This document shows, piece after piece, positions 33,485-41,510 of a DNA stretch of 64,000 nucleotides. Within the stretch, counting starts at the first letter, position 1. Each line of letters opens with the position of its first letter. The translations under genes were made by a program, and so were the position numbers. Where the stretch lies: positions 124,001 to 188,000 of the forward strand of contig NZ_JASGBH010000005.1 of assembly GCF_030053395.1 (NCBI RefSeq). The letters run 5' to 3'. Below the pieces are notes generated by a model. The model saw only the letters and a program-made list of their open reading frames with translations. It had not been told where the DNA came from and searched no databases. This stretch comes from Limnohabitans lacus (GTDB lineage Bacteria > Pseudomonadota > Gammaproteobacteria > Burkholderiales > Burkholderiaceae_C).

Positions 33485-35020
33485 TCAGCTGCGAACGCGT
33501 TCCAGCAAGGTGGCCGTTGAGGCGTCCAGCCCTGACGCATCGCCCGAGACGATGCGGGCATGGATGTCCTTGGCCAAGACCTTGCCCAGCTCCACGCCCC
33601 ACTGGTCAAAACTGTTGATGCCCCAAACCGAGCCGCTGACAAACACGCGGTGCTCTTGCAAAGCGATCAAAGCGCCCAGGCTGGCCGGCGTCAGCTCGTC
33701 AAGCAACAAGAAGGTGCTGGGGCGATTGCCGGTGAAATGCTTGTGCCCGCCTGCGTCTGACTTGCCCAGCATCAGCGCCTGGGCCTGCGCGATCACATTG
33801 GCCAACAACAATTCTTGGTGGTCCTTCAGGCTGTGCGTGGGCTTTTTGACGGCGATGAACTCCAGCGGCACGATGTCTGTGCCCTGGTGCAGCATCTGAA
33901 AATAGGCATGCTGGCCATTGGTGCCGGGCTCGCCCCACAGCACGGGCGAGGTGCCATAGGACAGCGCCTGTCCATTGCGGTCCACGCGCTTGCCATTGCT
34001 CTCCATCTCCAGCTGCTGCAAATACGCAGGCACACGGCGCAAAGCGCTGTGGTACGGCGCAATCGATCGGCTGGTGAAGTTCAAGAAGTTGCGGTACCAA
34101 ACATCCAGCAGCCCCAAGCGCACCGGCAAGTTGGCTTCCAAAGGCGCGGTCTGGAAATGCTGGTCCATGGCGTGCGCTCCGGCCAACAAGTCTTGGAAGC
34201 CTTTGGCGCCAATGGCGATGGCCACGGGCAAACCAATGGCCGACCACATCGAATAGCGCCCACCCACCCAGTCCCAAAAACCAAAGGTGGTGGTGATGCC
34301 GAATTCAGCGGCAGCCGAAACGTTGGTGGTCAGCGCCGCAAAGTGAAGCGCCACGTCGGTGCCGCCCTGCGCTTGGAACCAGGCCAGCGCCGAGCGCGCA
34401 TTGGTCATGGTCTCGATGGTGGTGAAGGTTTTGGAGGCGATCAAAAACAGCGTGTTCTCGGCCTTGAGGCCTTTGAGCACGCCCGCCAGTTCATGGCCAT
34501 CGACGTTGGACACGAAGTGAAAGCGTTTGCCGGGCAACACAAAGTCTTGCAGCGCCAGCACCGCCATTTGTGGCCCCAAGTCCGAGCCGCCGATGCCGAT
34601 GTTCACCACGTCGGTGATTTGCGCATCGGCCCGCACCTGCTCGGCATAAGCCAGCATGGGCGCAAGGGTGCCGTGCACCAGCGCCAGCGGCTCGGCCAGA
34701 TCGCCTGGCAAAGAGCCTTGTGGCTGGCGCAGCAACCAGTGCATCACGGCGCGATCTTCGGTGTGGTTGATCGCCTCACCCCGGAACATCGCATCGCGGT
34801 GGGCGGTCAAACCGGTCTGACGGGCCAGCTCCAGCAGCAAAGCCTCGGTCGCGGCATCGGTGTGGTTTTTAGACAAGTCCGCAAACACATGCGGCGCGGC
34901 CTGGCTCAAGCGGGCCACACGGGTGGCGTCACCTGCAAATGCGTCTCGCAAATCGAAGCCGGCAAAACCTTCGGCATGTTGCTGCAGTTGCTTCCAGGCA
35001 GCGGTCTTGTCACAACGCAT
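33485..35020 (-). CDS. pgi: glucose-6-phosphate isomerase
   Basis: A 511-residue SIS-domain enzyme interconverting glucose-6-phosphate and fructose-6-phosphate. Visible: NIGIGGSDLGPQMAV (about residues 142-156), KTFTTIETMTNA, GGRYSMWSAIGLP, PVLWGEPGTNGQHAYFQMLHQG (about 375-396) and the C-terminal SFDQWGVELGK. Length is slightly shorter than the E. coli enzyme (549) but complete. The start is 1 bp after the tal stop, so tal-pgi is one transcript. Confidence 0.95.
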   Translation of the reverse strand: MRCDKTAAWKQLQQHAEGFAGFDLRDAFAGDATRVARLSQAAPHVFADLSKNHTDAATEALLLELARQTGLTAHRDAMFRGEAINHTEDRAVMHWLLRQPQGSLPGDLAEPLALVHGTLAPMLAYAEQVRADAQITDVVNIGIGGSDLGPQMAVLALQDFVLPGKRFHFVSNVDGHELAGVLKGLKAENTLFLIASKTFTTIETMTNARSALAWFQAQGGTDVALHFAALTTNVSAAAEFGITTTFGFWDWVGGRYSMWSAIGLPVAIAIGAKGFQDLLAGAHAMDQHFQTAPLEANLPVRLGLLDVWYRNFLNFTSRSIAPYHSALRRVPAYLQQLEMESNGKRVDRNGQALSYGTSPVLWGEPGTNGQHAYFQMLHQGTDIVPLEFIAVKKPTHSLKDHQELLLANVIAQAQALMLGKSDAGGHKHFTGNRPSTFLLLDELTPASLGALIALQEHRVFVSGSVWGINSFDQWGVELGKVLAKDIHARIVSGDASGLDASTATLLERVRS

Positions 35021-35021
35021 C

Positions 35022-35969
35022 TCAGGCTTTCTTCATCAATTCTTCAAGTTTCACGGCATCGGCGCAGAAGGCGCGGATGCCTTCGGCCAGCTTCTCGGTG
35101 GCCATGGCGTCTTCGTTGAGCGCCAGACGGAAAGACGCTTCGTTGTAGGACACGGCAGGCAAGTCCATGCCTTGCGCTGCTTTCGCGTCCAGCGCCGCCG
35201 CCAAAGGCGCTTCGGTCGCTGCCAATTGCGCCAACAGCTCGGGGCTGATGGTCAGCAAATCGCAACCGGCCAGCGCCGTGATCTGTCCGATGTTGCGGAA
35301 CGACGCGCCCATGACTTCGGTGGCGATGCCGTGTTTTTTGTAATGGTTGAAGATGGCCCGCACCGACTGCACGCCGGGGTCGTTGGCACCGGCCTTGGCG
35401 GCCTCGTCCCAGGCCGCACCGGCGGTTTTTTTGTACCAGTCGTAAATGCGGCCCACAAAGGGCGAGATCAACTGCACCTTGGCTTGGCCACACGCCACCG
35501 CTTGGCAAAACGCGAACAGCAGCGTCAGGTTGCAGCGGATGCCCTCGCGCTCCAGCTCGGCCGCAGCTTGAATGCCCTCCCAGGTTGACGCGATCTTGAT
35601 CAGCACCCGCTCGCGGGCAATGCCTTTCGCCTCATAGAGCGCCATGATCCGGCGCGCACGGGCCACGGTGGCGGCGGTGTCAAAGCTCAAACGCGCATCG
35701 ACTTCGGTGGACACACGGCCCGGGATGGTGTTCAAAATCTCGCAGCCAAAGCGCACCAGCAGGTGGTCCATCACCACGTCCAGCGGTTGGCCCCGGTGAG
35801 CGGCCACGGCTTCGGCCAACAAGGGGGCGTATTCGGGCTTTTGCACCGCCTTCAAGATCAAGGACGGGTTGGTCGTCGCGTCTTGCGGCTGAAACTGCGC
35901 CAGCTGTTTGAAGTCGCCGGTGTCTGCGACCACGGTGGTGAATTTTTTGAGGGCGTCGAGCTGGTTCAT
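35022..35969 (-). CDS. tal: transaldolase
   Basis: A 315-residue TalB-type transaldolase of the pentose phosphate pathway. The N terminus is [20 protein letters not shown], then [12 protein letters not shown] and the Schiff-base lysine K125 in [21 protein letters not shown] follows. It is divergent from zwf across an 83-bp region with an inverted repeat and leads the tal-pgi transcript. Confidence 0.95.
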   Translation of the reverse strand: MNQLDALKKFTTVVADTGDFKQLAQFQPQDATTNPSLILKAVQKPEYAPLLAEAVAAHRGQPLDVVMDHLLVRFGCEILNTIPGRVSTEVDARLSFDTAATVARARRIMALYEAKGIARERVLIKIASTWEGIQAAAELEREGIRCNLTLLFAFCQAVACGQAKVQLISPFVGRIYDWYKKTAGAAWDEAAKAGANDPGVQSVRAIFNHYKKHGIATEVMGASFRNIGQITALAGCDLLTISPELLAQLAATEAPLAAALDAKAAQGMDLPAVSYNEASFRLALNEDAMATEKLAEGIRAFCADAVKLEELMKKA

Positions 35970-36011
35970 GTGATTTTTTCCTGAAGACGCTTGAATTATC
36001 CGTGAAACAAA

Positions 36012-36041
36012 GTTACATTACAAATCAATTTTTCATGTAAC
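36012..36041. promoter_or_regulatory. inverted repeat in the tal-zwf divergent region, candidate HexR site
   Basis: GTTACAT (36012-36018) and ATGTAAC (36035-36041) form a 7-bp inverted repeat with 16 bp between. It is AT-rich and contains TTACATTACA. HexR sites in proteobacteria contain TGTAA/TTACA half-sites, but the classical spacing is shorter, so the link to the hexR gene two genes downstream is a suggestion. Confidence 0.45.
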
Positions 36042-36052
36042 TCAAGAACATC

Positions 36053-37513
36053 ATGGCTTTTGATTTGGTTTTCTTCGGCGGCACGGGCGATCTGGTCTGG
36101 CGCAAACTCATGCCTGCCCTGTTTCAGGCTTACCGCCACGGCACCCTGCCCGAAGGCGGTCGCATCATCGGCGTGGGCCGCGACGACCTGAACGATGCGC
36201 AATACCGCCAGCAAATCCAATCGCGCTTTGAGCAAGTCGAAGGCGACAAGCGCCCCAACAGCGAAGAGTTCGCCCGCTTTGCCGACCTGCTGTGCTACGT
36301 GCGCATGGACCTGTCCAAGCCCGAGGCCTATGCCGCACTGGCCGCCCGCCTGGCCGAACGCGAGACCGACCATGTGGTCATGTACCTGTCCACCGCGCCC
36401 AGCCTGTTCACCACCGTGTGCGAGCAACTCGCCGCCAGTGGCCTGAACACCCCCAAAACCCGCATCGTGCTGGAAAAGCCGCTGGGCCACGACCTGGCCT
36501 CCAACCGCGCGATCAACACCGCCGTGGGCAAGGTCTTCAAAGAGCAGCAGATCTTTCGCATCGACCACTACCTGGGCAAGCCCGGCGTGCAAAACCTGTT
36601 TGCCATGCGCTTTGGCAACGCCCTGTTCGAGCCCCTGTGGCGCCGCGAGCACATCGCCAACATCCAGATCACCATGTCCGAAGAGCTCGGCGTGGAAAAG
36701 CGCGGTGGCTTTTACGAAGGCACGGGCGCCTTGCGCGACATGGTGCAAAACCACGCGCTGCAACTGCTGTGCGCCATCGCCATGGAGCCGCCCATCAACG
36801 CGCATGCCGATGCGATCCGCGATGAAAAACTCAAGGTGCTGCGCGCCCTGAAGCGCTGGACGCCCGAGACCTTGACCCAACACGTGATCCGCGGCCAATA
36901 CGCCGCAGGCAATGTGGACGGCCATGCTGTGCCCGCCTACCGCGACGAGCCAGGCGTCAGCCCCAGCAGCAACACCGAAACCTTTGTCGCCCTGCGCACC
37001 GAGATCGCCAACTGGCGCTGGGCGGGCGTGCCGTTTTACATCCGCACCGGCAAGCGCATGGCCTCGCGCGAAGCGCACATCGAGATCAACTTCCGCCCCA
37101 CGCCGCACGACATCTTCAAAACGCCGGTGGGCCAAGTCAACAAACTGGTGATCCACCTGCAGCCCAAGGACGGGCTGGAGCTGCACCTGTTTGCCCAAGG
37201 CCAAAGCAAGCGCGGCCAAGGCGGCAGCGGCACCTTGAGCCCGGTGCACCTGGACCTGGACTTTGACAAACGCTTTGGTTCGGAGCGCGTGGGCGCTTAC
37301 GAACGGCTGTTGCTCGATGTGCTGGACGGTCGCCTGAACCTGTTTGTGCGCAGCGACGAGCAAGAAGAAGCTTGGCGCTGGGTGGAACCCATCTTGCAGC
37401 ACTGGGCCGCCGACCCTGTGGGCCCCCGCCCTTATGCCGCAGGCACCTGGGGCCCCAGCGCCTCGAGCGCCATGATCGCGCGCGACAGCTTCTGCTGGAG
37501 CGAAGAGATCTAA
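36053..37513 (+). CDS. zwf: glucose-6-phosphate 1-dehydrogenase
   Basis: A 486-residue enzyme that opens the oxidative pentose phosphate and Entner-Doudoroff routes. The nucleotide-binding start is LVFFGGTGDLVWRKLMPAL (about residues 5-23), and RIDHYLGKPGVQNL (about 170-183) carries the substrate-binding His and Lys. YIRTGKRM is also present. Length matches Zwf. The RpiR-type regulator hexR follows after 25 bp, and tal-pgi lies divergently upstream. Confidence 0.95.
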   Translation: MAFDLVFFGGTGDLVWRKLMPALFQAYRHGTLPEGGRIIGVGRDDLNDAQYRQQIQSRFEQVEGDKRPNSEEFARFADLLCYVRMDLSKPEAYAALAARLAERETDHVVMYLSTAPSLFTTVCEQLAASGLNTPKTRIVLEKPLGHDLASNRAINTAVGKVFKEQQIFRIDHYLGKPGVQNLFAMRFGNALFEPLWRREHIANIQITMSEELGVEKRGGFYEGTGALRDMVQNHALQLLCAIAMEPPINAHADAIRDEKLKVLRALKRWTPETLTQHVIRGQYAAGNVDGHAVPAYRDEPGVSPSSNTETFVALRTEIANWRWAGVPFYIRTGKRMASREAHIEINFRPTPHDIFKTPVGQVNKLVIHLQPKDGLELHLFAQGQSKRGQGGSGTLSPVHLDLDFDKRFGSERVGAYERLLLDVLDGRLNLFVRSDEQEEAWRWVEPILQHWAADPVGPRPYAAGTWGPSASSAMIARDSFCWSEEI

Positions 37514-37538
37514 TTTCCACCTCTACCGGAGACACGCC

Positions 37539-38384
37539 ATGCTCGATCGAATCAAAGCTTCCCTGCCCTCCTTGGCCCCGGCCGAGCAACGTGTGGGCAA
37601 GCTCGTGCTGGCCGACCCCCGGGCCTTTGCCAACCTGCCCGTGACCGAGCTGGCAGACCGGTCCCATGTGAGCAAGCCCACCGTGGTGCGCTTTTGCCGC
37701 AGCATGGGTTACGACGGCCTGTCGGACTTCAAACTCAAGCTGGCCGGCAGCGTGAGCGAAGGCGTGCCGTTCATCCACCGCAGCGTGGATGTGGACGACA
37801 AGACCAGCGACATCGCGGTGAAAGTCATCGACAACACCGTGGCGGCCTTTTTGAAGTACCGCAACGACGCCAGTTCTTTTGCGCTGGAGCATGCGGCGCA
37901 GGCCCTGGCCGCCACCCAAAAGACCAACCGCCGCATCGAGTTTTACGGCGTGGGCAACTCCGGCATCGTGGCGCAAGACGCGCAGCACAAATTCTTCCGC
38001 CTGGGTGTGAACGCCATCGCCTACAGCGACGGCCACATGCAGGTCATGAGCGCATCGATGCTCAAGCCCGGCGACTGCGCCGTGATCATCTCCAACTCGG
38101 GCCGCACCCGCGACCTGATGGACGCCTGCGACATCGCCAAAAAGCAAGGCGCCACCACCATCGTCATCACCGCCAGCGGCTCGCCACTGGCCAGCGCAGG
38201 CCACATCCACCTCACGGCTGACCACCCCGAGGGCTATGACAAATACAGCCCCATGGTCTCGCGCCTCTTGCACCTGCTCATCATCGACATCTTGGCCACC
38301 ACCGTGGCCCTGCGCATCGGCGAAGAGCTGCAGCCCACGCTGCGCGACATGAAAAACAACCTGCGCAACAAGCGCTACACCTGA
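37539..38384 (+). CDS. hexR: RpiR-family regulator of glucose metabolism, HexR
   Basis: A 281-residue RpiR-type repressor. Residues about 1-77 carry the helix-turn-helix (VTELADRSHVSKPTVVRFCRSMGYDGLSDFKLKLA; key part SHVSKPTVVRFCRSMGY). Residues about 115-265 form a SIS sugar-phosphate domain with RRIEFYGVGNSGIVAQDAQHKF and VIISNSGRTRDLMDAC. HexR represses zwf and other Entner-Doudoroff genes and is released by 2-keto-3-deoxy-6-phosphogluconate. Its place directly after zwf supports the name. A terminator follows. Confidence 0.88.
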   Translation: MLDRIKASLPSLAPAEQRVGKLVLADPRAFANLPVTELADRSHVSKPTVVRFCRSMGYDGLSDFKLKLAGSVSEGVPFIHRSVDVDDKTSDIAVKVIDNTVAAFLKYRNDASSFALEHAAQALAATQKTNRRIEFYGVGNSGIVAQDAQHKFFRLGVNAIAYSDGHMQVMSASMLKPGDCAVIISNSGRTRDLMDACDIAKKQGATTIVITASGSPLASAGHIHLTADHPEGYDKYSPMVSRLLHLLIIDILATTVALRIGEELQPTLRDMKNNLRNKRYT

Positions 38385-38417
38385 CAGCTCACCGCCTCAC
38401 TTCGCGACTCAAAGCAA

Positions 38418-38439
38418 AAGACCTGGCAAGCCAGGTCTT
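38418..38439 (+). terminator. terminator between hexR and a convergent receptor gene
   Basis: AAGACCTGG (38418-38426), loop CAAG, CCAGGTCTT (38431-38439), followed by ATTT; the left side is A-rich, so it may work in both directions. It lies between hexR (ends 38384) and the convergent Bug-type gene (ends 38461). Confidence 0.8.
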
Positions 38440-38460
38440 ATTTCATGCAGCGTCAATTGA

Positions 38461-39432
38461 TCACTCGGGCTCGATCTTCGCGTCGCGCACCACCTTGGCC
38501 CAGCGCGGCGCCTCGGCTTTGATCAGTGCCGCAAACTGCTCGGGCGTGCCGCCGCCCACCTCGTTGCCCTGGCTCAAGATCTTTTCTTTCAAGTCCGGGT
38601 CTTGCAGCGCCTTGTTGCCCACCGCACTGAGCTGCTTGATCAAATCGGCCGGCATGCCTTTGGGGCCAATCAGGCCTTGCCAGTTGAGCACCTCGACCTC
38701 GGGGTAGCCCTGCTCGGCCATGGTCGGAATGTCTGGGGCCAAAGGCGAACGCGTTTTGCTGGTGATGGCCAAGGCCCGCAACTTGCCGCCCTTGAGGGCG
38801 GGCATGGCCGAATACATCTGCTCGAACATCAAGTTCACCTGCCCGCCCATCAGATCGGTGGCCCCGGCCGCGCCGCTCTTGTAGGGGGCATGGATCATGT
38901 CCATGCCTGCCGCATGCTCAAACAATGCCCCGCTCAAATGGTGCGTGCCGCCGATGCCGCCCGAGGCATAACTGAGCTTGCCCGGCGCGGCCTTGGCAGC
39001 CGCCACCAAATCCTTGACCGACTTGTAAGGCGAGTCGCTGCGCACCATCAAGATCAAAGGCCCTTTTTCGATCAGCATGATCGGCACCAGATCGGTAAAC
39101 GGGTTGAAGTTCAGCTTCTTGAACAGCGCGTGGTTGACGGCCAACGGCGCAAAGTTGCCCATGCCGATCGTGTAGCCATCGGGCTTGGCCCGGGCAATCG
39201 CCTCGGTGCCGATGTTGCCGCCAGCGCCCGCCTTGTTGTCGATGACGATGGATTGCCCCAGCAAGGCGCTCATGACCTTGGCCACCTGCCGCGAGCGGTT
39301 GTCGGCATTGCCGCCTGCGGCATACGGACACACCCAGGTGATCGACTTGCTCGGGTATTTGTCTTGCGCCCAGCCCAGCGCAGGTGCGCCCAAGGCAGCA
39401 GCCATTTGGATGACGGATCTGCGCTTGATCAT
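38461..39432 (-). CDS. Bug family tripartite tricarboxylate transporter receptor
   Basis: A 323-residue periplasmic binding protein. AAGGAG lies 7 bases before the start at 39432 (MIKRRSVIQMAAALG), and a signal peptide ends GWAQ. The mature part has KSITWVCPYAAGGNADNRSRQVAK, GQSIVIDNKAGAGGNIGTEAIARAKPDGYT (in parts: VIDNKAGAGGN, AKPDGYT) and NFNPFTDLVPI, the TctC/Bug pattern. No TctA/TctB membrane genes are adjacent, as is usual for the many orphan Bug proteins of Burkholderiales. The ligand, likely a small carboxylate or aromatic acid, is unknown. Confidence 0.9.
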   Translation of the reverse strand: MIKRRSVIQMAAALGAPALGWAQDKYPSKSITWVCPYAAGGNADNRSRQVAKVMSALLGQSIVIDNKAGAGGNIGTEAIARAKPDGYTIGMGNFAPLAVNHALFKKLNFNPFTDLVPIMLIEKGPLILMVRSDSPYKSVKDLVAAAKAAPGKLSYASGGIGGTHHLSGALFEHAAGMDMIHAPYKSGAAGATDLMGGQVNLMFEQMYSAMPALKGGKLRALAITSKTRSPLAPDIPTMAEQGYPEVEVLNWQGLIGPKGMPADLIKQLSAVGNKALQDPDLKEKILSQGNEVGGGTPEQFAALIKAEAPRWAKVVRDAKIEPE

Positions 39433-39522
39433 GTCGCGCTCCTTGTGTCTCTTTTTTGGAAACCGACAGCTTACCCCTTTTGTTTGCGGCGGCTTTGCAG
39501 CATGGCGACATGAAAAGTCAAA

Positions 39523-39552
39523 AACCCACCGTGGCAACACGGTGGGTTTTTT
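39523..39552 (-). terminator. terminator of the DUF3047 gene, copy 1 of a repeated element
   Basis: AAAACCCACCGTG (39523-39535), loop GCAA, CACGGTGGGTTTT (39540-39552). On the minus strand, 24 bp beyond the DUF3047 stop, it acts as a T-tailed terminator. The same sequence recurs at 41.4 and 43.2 kb. Confidence 0.88.
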
Positions 39553-39576
39553 CATGGGTGCTTGCTTTTCAATGTG

Positions 39577-40320
39577 CTAATCGAGTTTGATGTTCCCGTA
39601 CCACGCCCGCACATTGCCTTGGGTGTTGTCGCTGTCGGTCATGATGGCCAGGGCGACCAGTTTGCCGGGGGGCTCGCCAAAGGCTTTTTCAAAATCAGCG
39701 CGGATGTCGCGCCGGTATTGCCGCCACTGGTTCAGATGCTGTGGCCCGGACTCGACCACCCATTTGCGCACACGGTCGGTTCTCGGGTTGATGATCACGG
39801 CATCCACAGGGTGCTGGTTGCTCCAGACGTACATCAAAGTGGCATAGGGCAATGGTTCTCCGGTCAGGGCCTGGGTCAGCTCACTGAGCATGGCGTTTTT
39901 GGGTGAGAACTGGCTGCGTTCGCCCTCAAACGCGAGGATCACCCGTACAGGTGAATCCTCAAGCTCGCGCACCGACATGTCGGCTGTGGCCATGAGGTTT
40001 TCCACCTGCCATTCAAACTGAAGGCGCCCCAATTGCTCGGGCGCAATGTTCAGGCGCTGGCGCAACATGCTGGCCGATGATTGGGCATGCGCCAGCACCG
40101 CGGGGCGTTGTTCACGCTGCTCCAGCCTGAAGGCGGTGCGCAGCTTGCCTGGCAGCGTCACCACCTCCCATTGGGCCTTGTCTTGCGGCTTGAAGACCAG
40201 TGCGCCTTGTGGCGGTTTGGACACCACCGATGGCGCTGGCGCACCGTGCCAAGCGCAGCCGCCGAGCATGACTGCACTGCCGAGCAGCAGCTTGAGATGG
40301 AGTGAATGCAGCCGTCCCAT
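39577..40320 (-). CDS. DUF3047 family lipoprotein
   Basis: A 247-residue protein. The lipobox VMLGGC (about residues 17-22) follows a hydrophobic N-terminal stretch, so it is probably a lipoprotein. The body fits DUF3047: LGRLQFEWQVENLMATADM, EDSPVRVILAFEG, PYATLMYVWSNQ and NVRAWYGNIKLD. No enzymatic role is established; the domain resembles glycan-binding beta sandwiches. It is divergent from the second Bug-type gene. A terminator follows. Confidence 0.82.
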   Translation of the reverse strand: MGRLHSLHLKLLLGSAVMLGGCAWHGAPAPSVVSKPPQGALVFKPQDKAQWEVVTLPGKLRTAFRLEQREQRPAVLAHAQSSASMLRQRLNIAPEQLGRLQFEWQVENLMATADMSVRELEDSPVRVILAFEGERSQFSPKNAMLSELTQALTGEPLPYATLMYVWSNQHPVDAVIINPRTDRVRKWVVESGPQHLNQWRQYRRDIRADFEKAFGEPPGKLVALAIMTDSDNTQGNVRAWYGNIKLD

Positions 40321-40427
40321 GGTTCTCCCGAATCAGACATTGGGGATGGACCGTGTATAAATGGCCCACGCTTGAATGCGTCAAATTGTCAGCGCATTTC
40401 ATTTTCATCATTTCCAAAGGTTTATTC

Positions 40428-41399
40428 ATGATCCGTCGCCGTTCATTGATCCAGATGGCCGCACTGAGCGCCTTGCCCGCCGCTTCTGCCATGGCGCAAA
40501 GCTTCCCCAGCAAACCCCTCAAAATCGTGGTGCCCTTTGGCGCGGGGGGTGTGGCCGATTTGACGGCGCGTGCCGTGGCGCAAAAGCTGTCTGAGAGCTT
40601 GGGGCAAGCCGTGGTGATCGACAACCGCCCCAGCGCAGGCGGCATTGTGGCGGGCGAGCTGGTGGCAAAGGCCGAGCCCGATGGCCACACCTTGCTGCTC
40701 ATGTCCAACGGCACAGCTGTGAGCGCGGGCTTGTTCAAGTCTTTGCCTTTCAACCCACGCACCGACTTTGCGCCAGTGTCCTTGTTGGGCCTTTTTGACA
40801 TGGCGGTGGTCGTCCCCGAGAACTCACCATTCAAAACGCTGGCCGAGTTGATCAGCTTTGGCCGAGCCAACCCTGGCAAGCTGAATTTGGGCACCATCAA
40901 CATCGGTAGCACCCAGAACCTGGCGGCCGAGTTGTTGCGCACGCAAGCCAATTTGATCGCGCAGATCGTGCCCTACAACGGAACACCCGCCGTGATCAAT
41001 GCCTTGCGTGGCGGCCAAATCGATGCGGCGGTTGAAATCTTGGGTCCGATGAAGCCGCAGATCAACGCCAAGGCGGTTCGCCTGTTGGGCGTGATGGGCG
41101 AGAACCGGCCCAAGGACCTGCCGCAAACACCGGTGGTCCGCGAGTTGCCAGGTCTGAGCAACTTCAACGTGTCGTCTTGGAACGCCTTGGCCGCACCCGC
41201 CAAAACACCCAAGGCGGTGGTGGACCGCCTGAGCCAAGATCTGGCCAAAATCTTGTCACAGCCCGAGATGGTGCAACGCTTGGCCGGTTTCAACGTGCAA
41301 GCCAAATCGAGCACCCCTGCGCAACTGGCCCAATTGCTGGACAGCGACATCAAACGTTGGAGCGATGTGATCGCCAAGGCGGGCCTGACGCCGCAGTAA
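40428..41399 (+). CDS. Bug family tripartite tricarboxylate transporter receptor
   Basis: A 323-residue periplasmic receptor. AAAGG at about 40416-40420 precedes the start (MIRRRSLIQMAAL). A signal peptide ends AMAQ. The mature part has KPLKIVVPFGAGGVADLTARA, VVIDNRPSAGGIVAGELVAKAEPDGHT (in parts: VIDNRPSAGG, AEPDGHT) and FNPRTDFAPVS. It is similar in length and start (MIRRRS/MIKRRS) to the Bug gene at 38.5 kb, but the two differ through most of their length. No membrane partners are adjacent. Confidence 0.9.
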   Translation: MIRRRSLIQMAALSALPAASAMAQSFPSKPLKIVVPFGAGGVADLTARAVAQKLSESLGQAVVIDNRPSAGGIVAGELVAKAEPDGHTLLLMSNGTAVSAGLFKSLPFNPRTDFAPVSLLGLFDMAVVVPENSPFKTLAELISFGRANPGKLNLGTINIGSTQNLAAELLRTQANLIAQIVPYNGTPAVINALRGGQIDAAVEILGPMKPQINAKAVRLLGVMGENRPKDLPQTPVVRELPGLSNFNVSSWNALAAPAKTPKAVVDRLSQDLAKILSQPEMVQRLAGFNVQAKSSTPAQLAQLLDSDIKRWSDVIAKAGLTPQ

Positions 41400-41428
41400 A
41401 TTCCTGTTTGAATCAAACGCCCATGAAA

Positions 41429-41456
41429 AAACCCACCGTGTTGCCATGGTGGGTTT
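41429..41456 (+). terminator. terminator of the second Bug gene, copy 2 of the repeated element
   Basis: AAACCCACCGTG (41429-41440), loop TTGC, CATGGTGGGTTT (41445-41456), with one G-U pair in the stem. It lies 29 bp beyond the stop codon at 41399. An in-frame ATGAAAAAACCC precedes it, as in the other copies. Confidence 0.85.
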
Positions 41457-41510
41457 AGATCTTCAAATCCATCACTGACTTTTTTGCCTGCAGTTCAGCT
41501 AAAACTGAGC

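Noticed and set aside
39433..39555. Longer N terminus for the Bug gene starting MKKPTVLPRWVF
   Set aside because: The extension reads through a terminator hairpin. AAGGAG precedes the later Met that begins a proper signal peptide.
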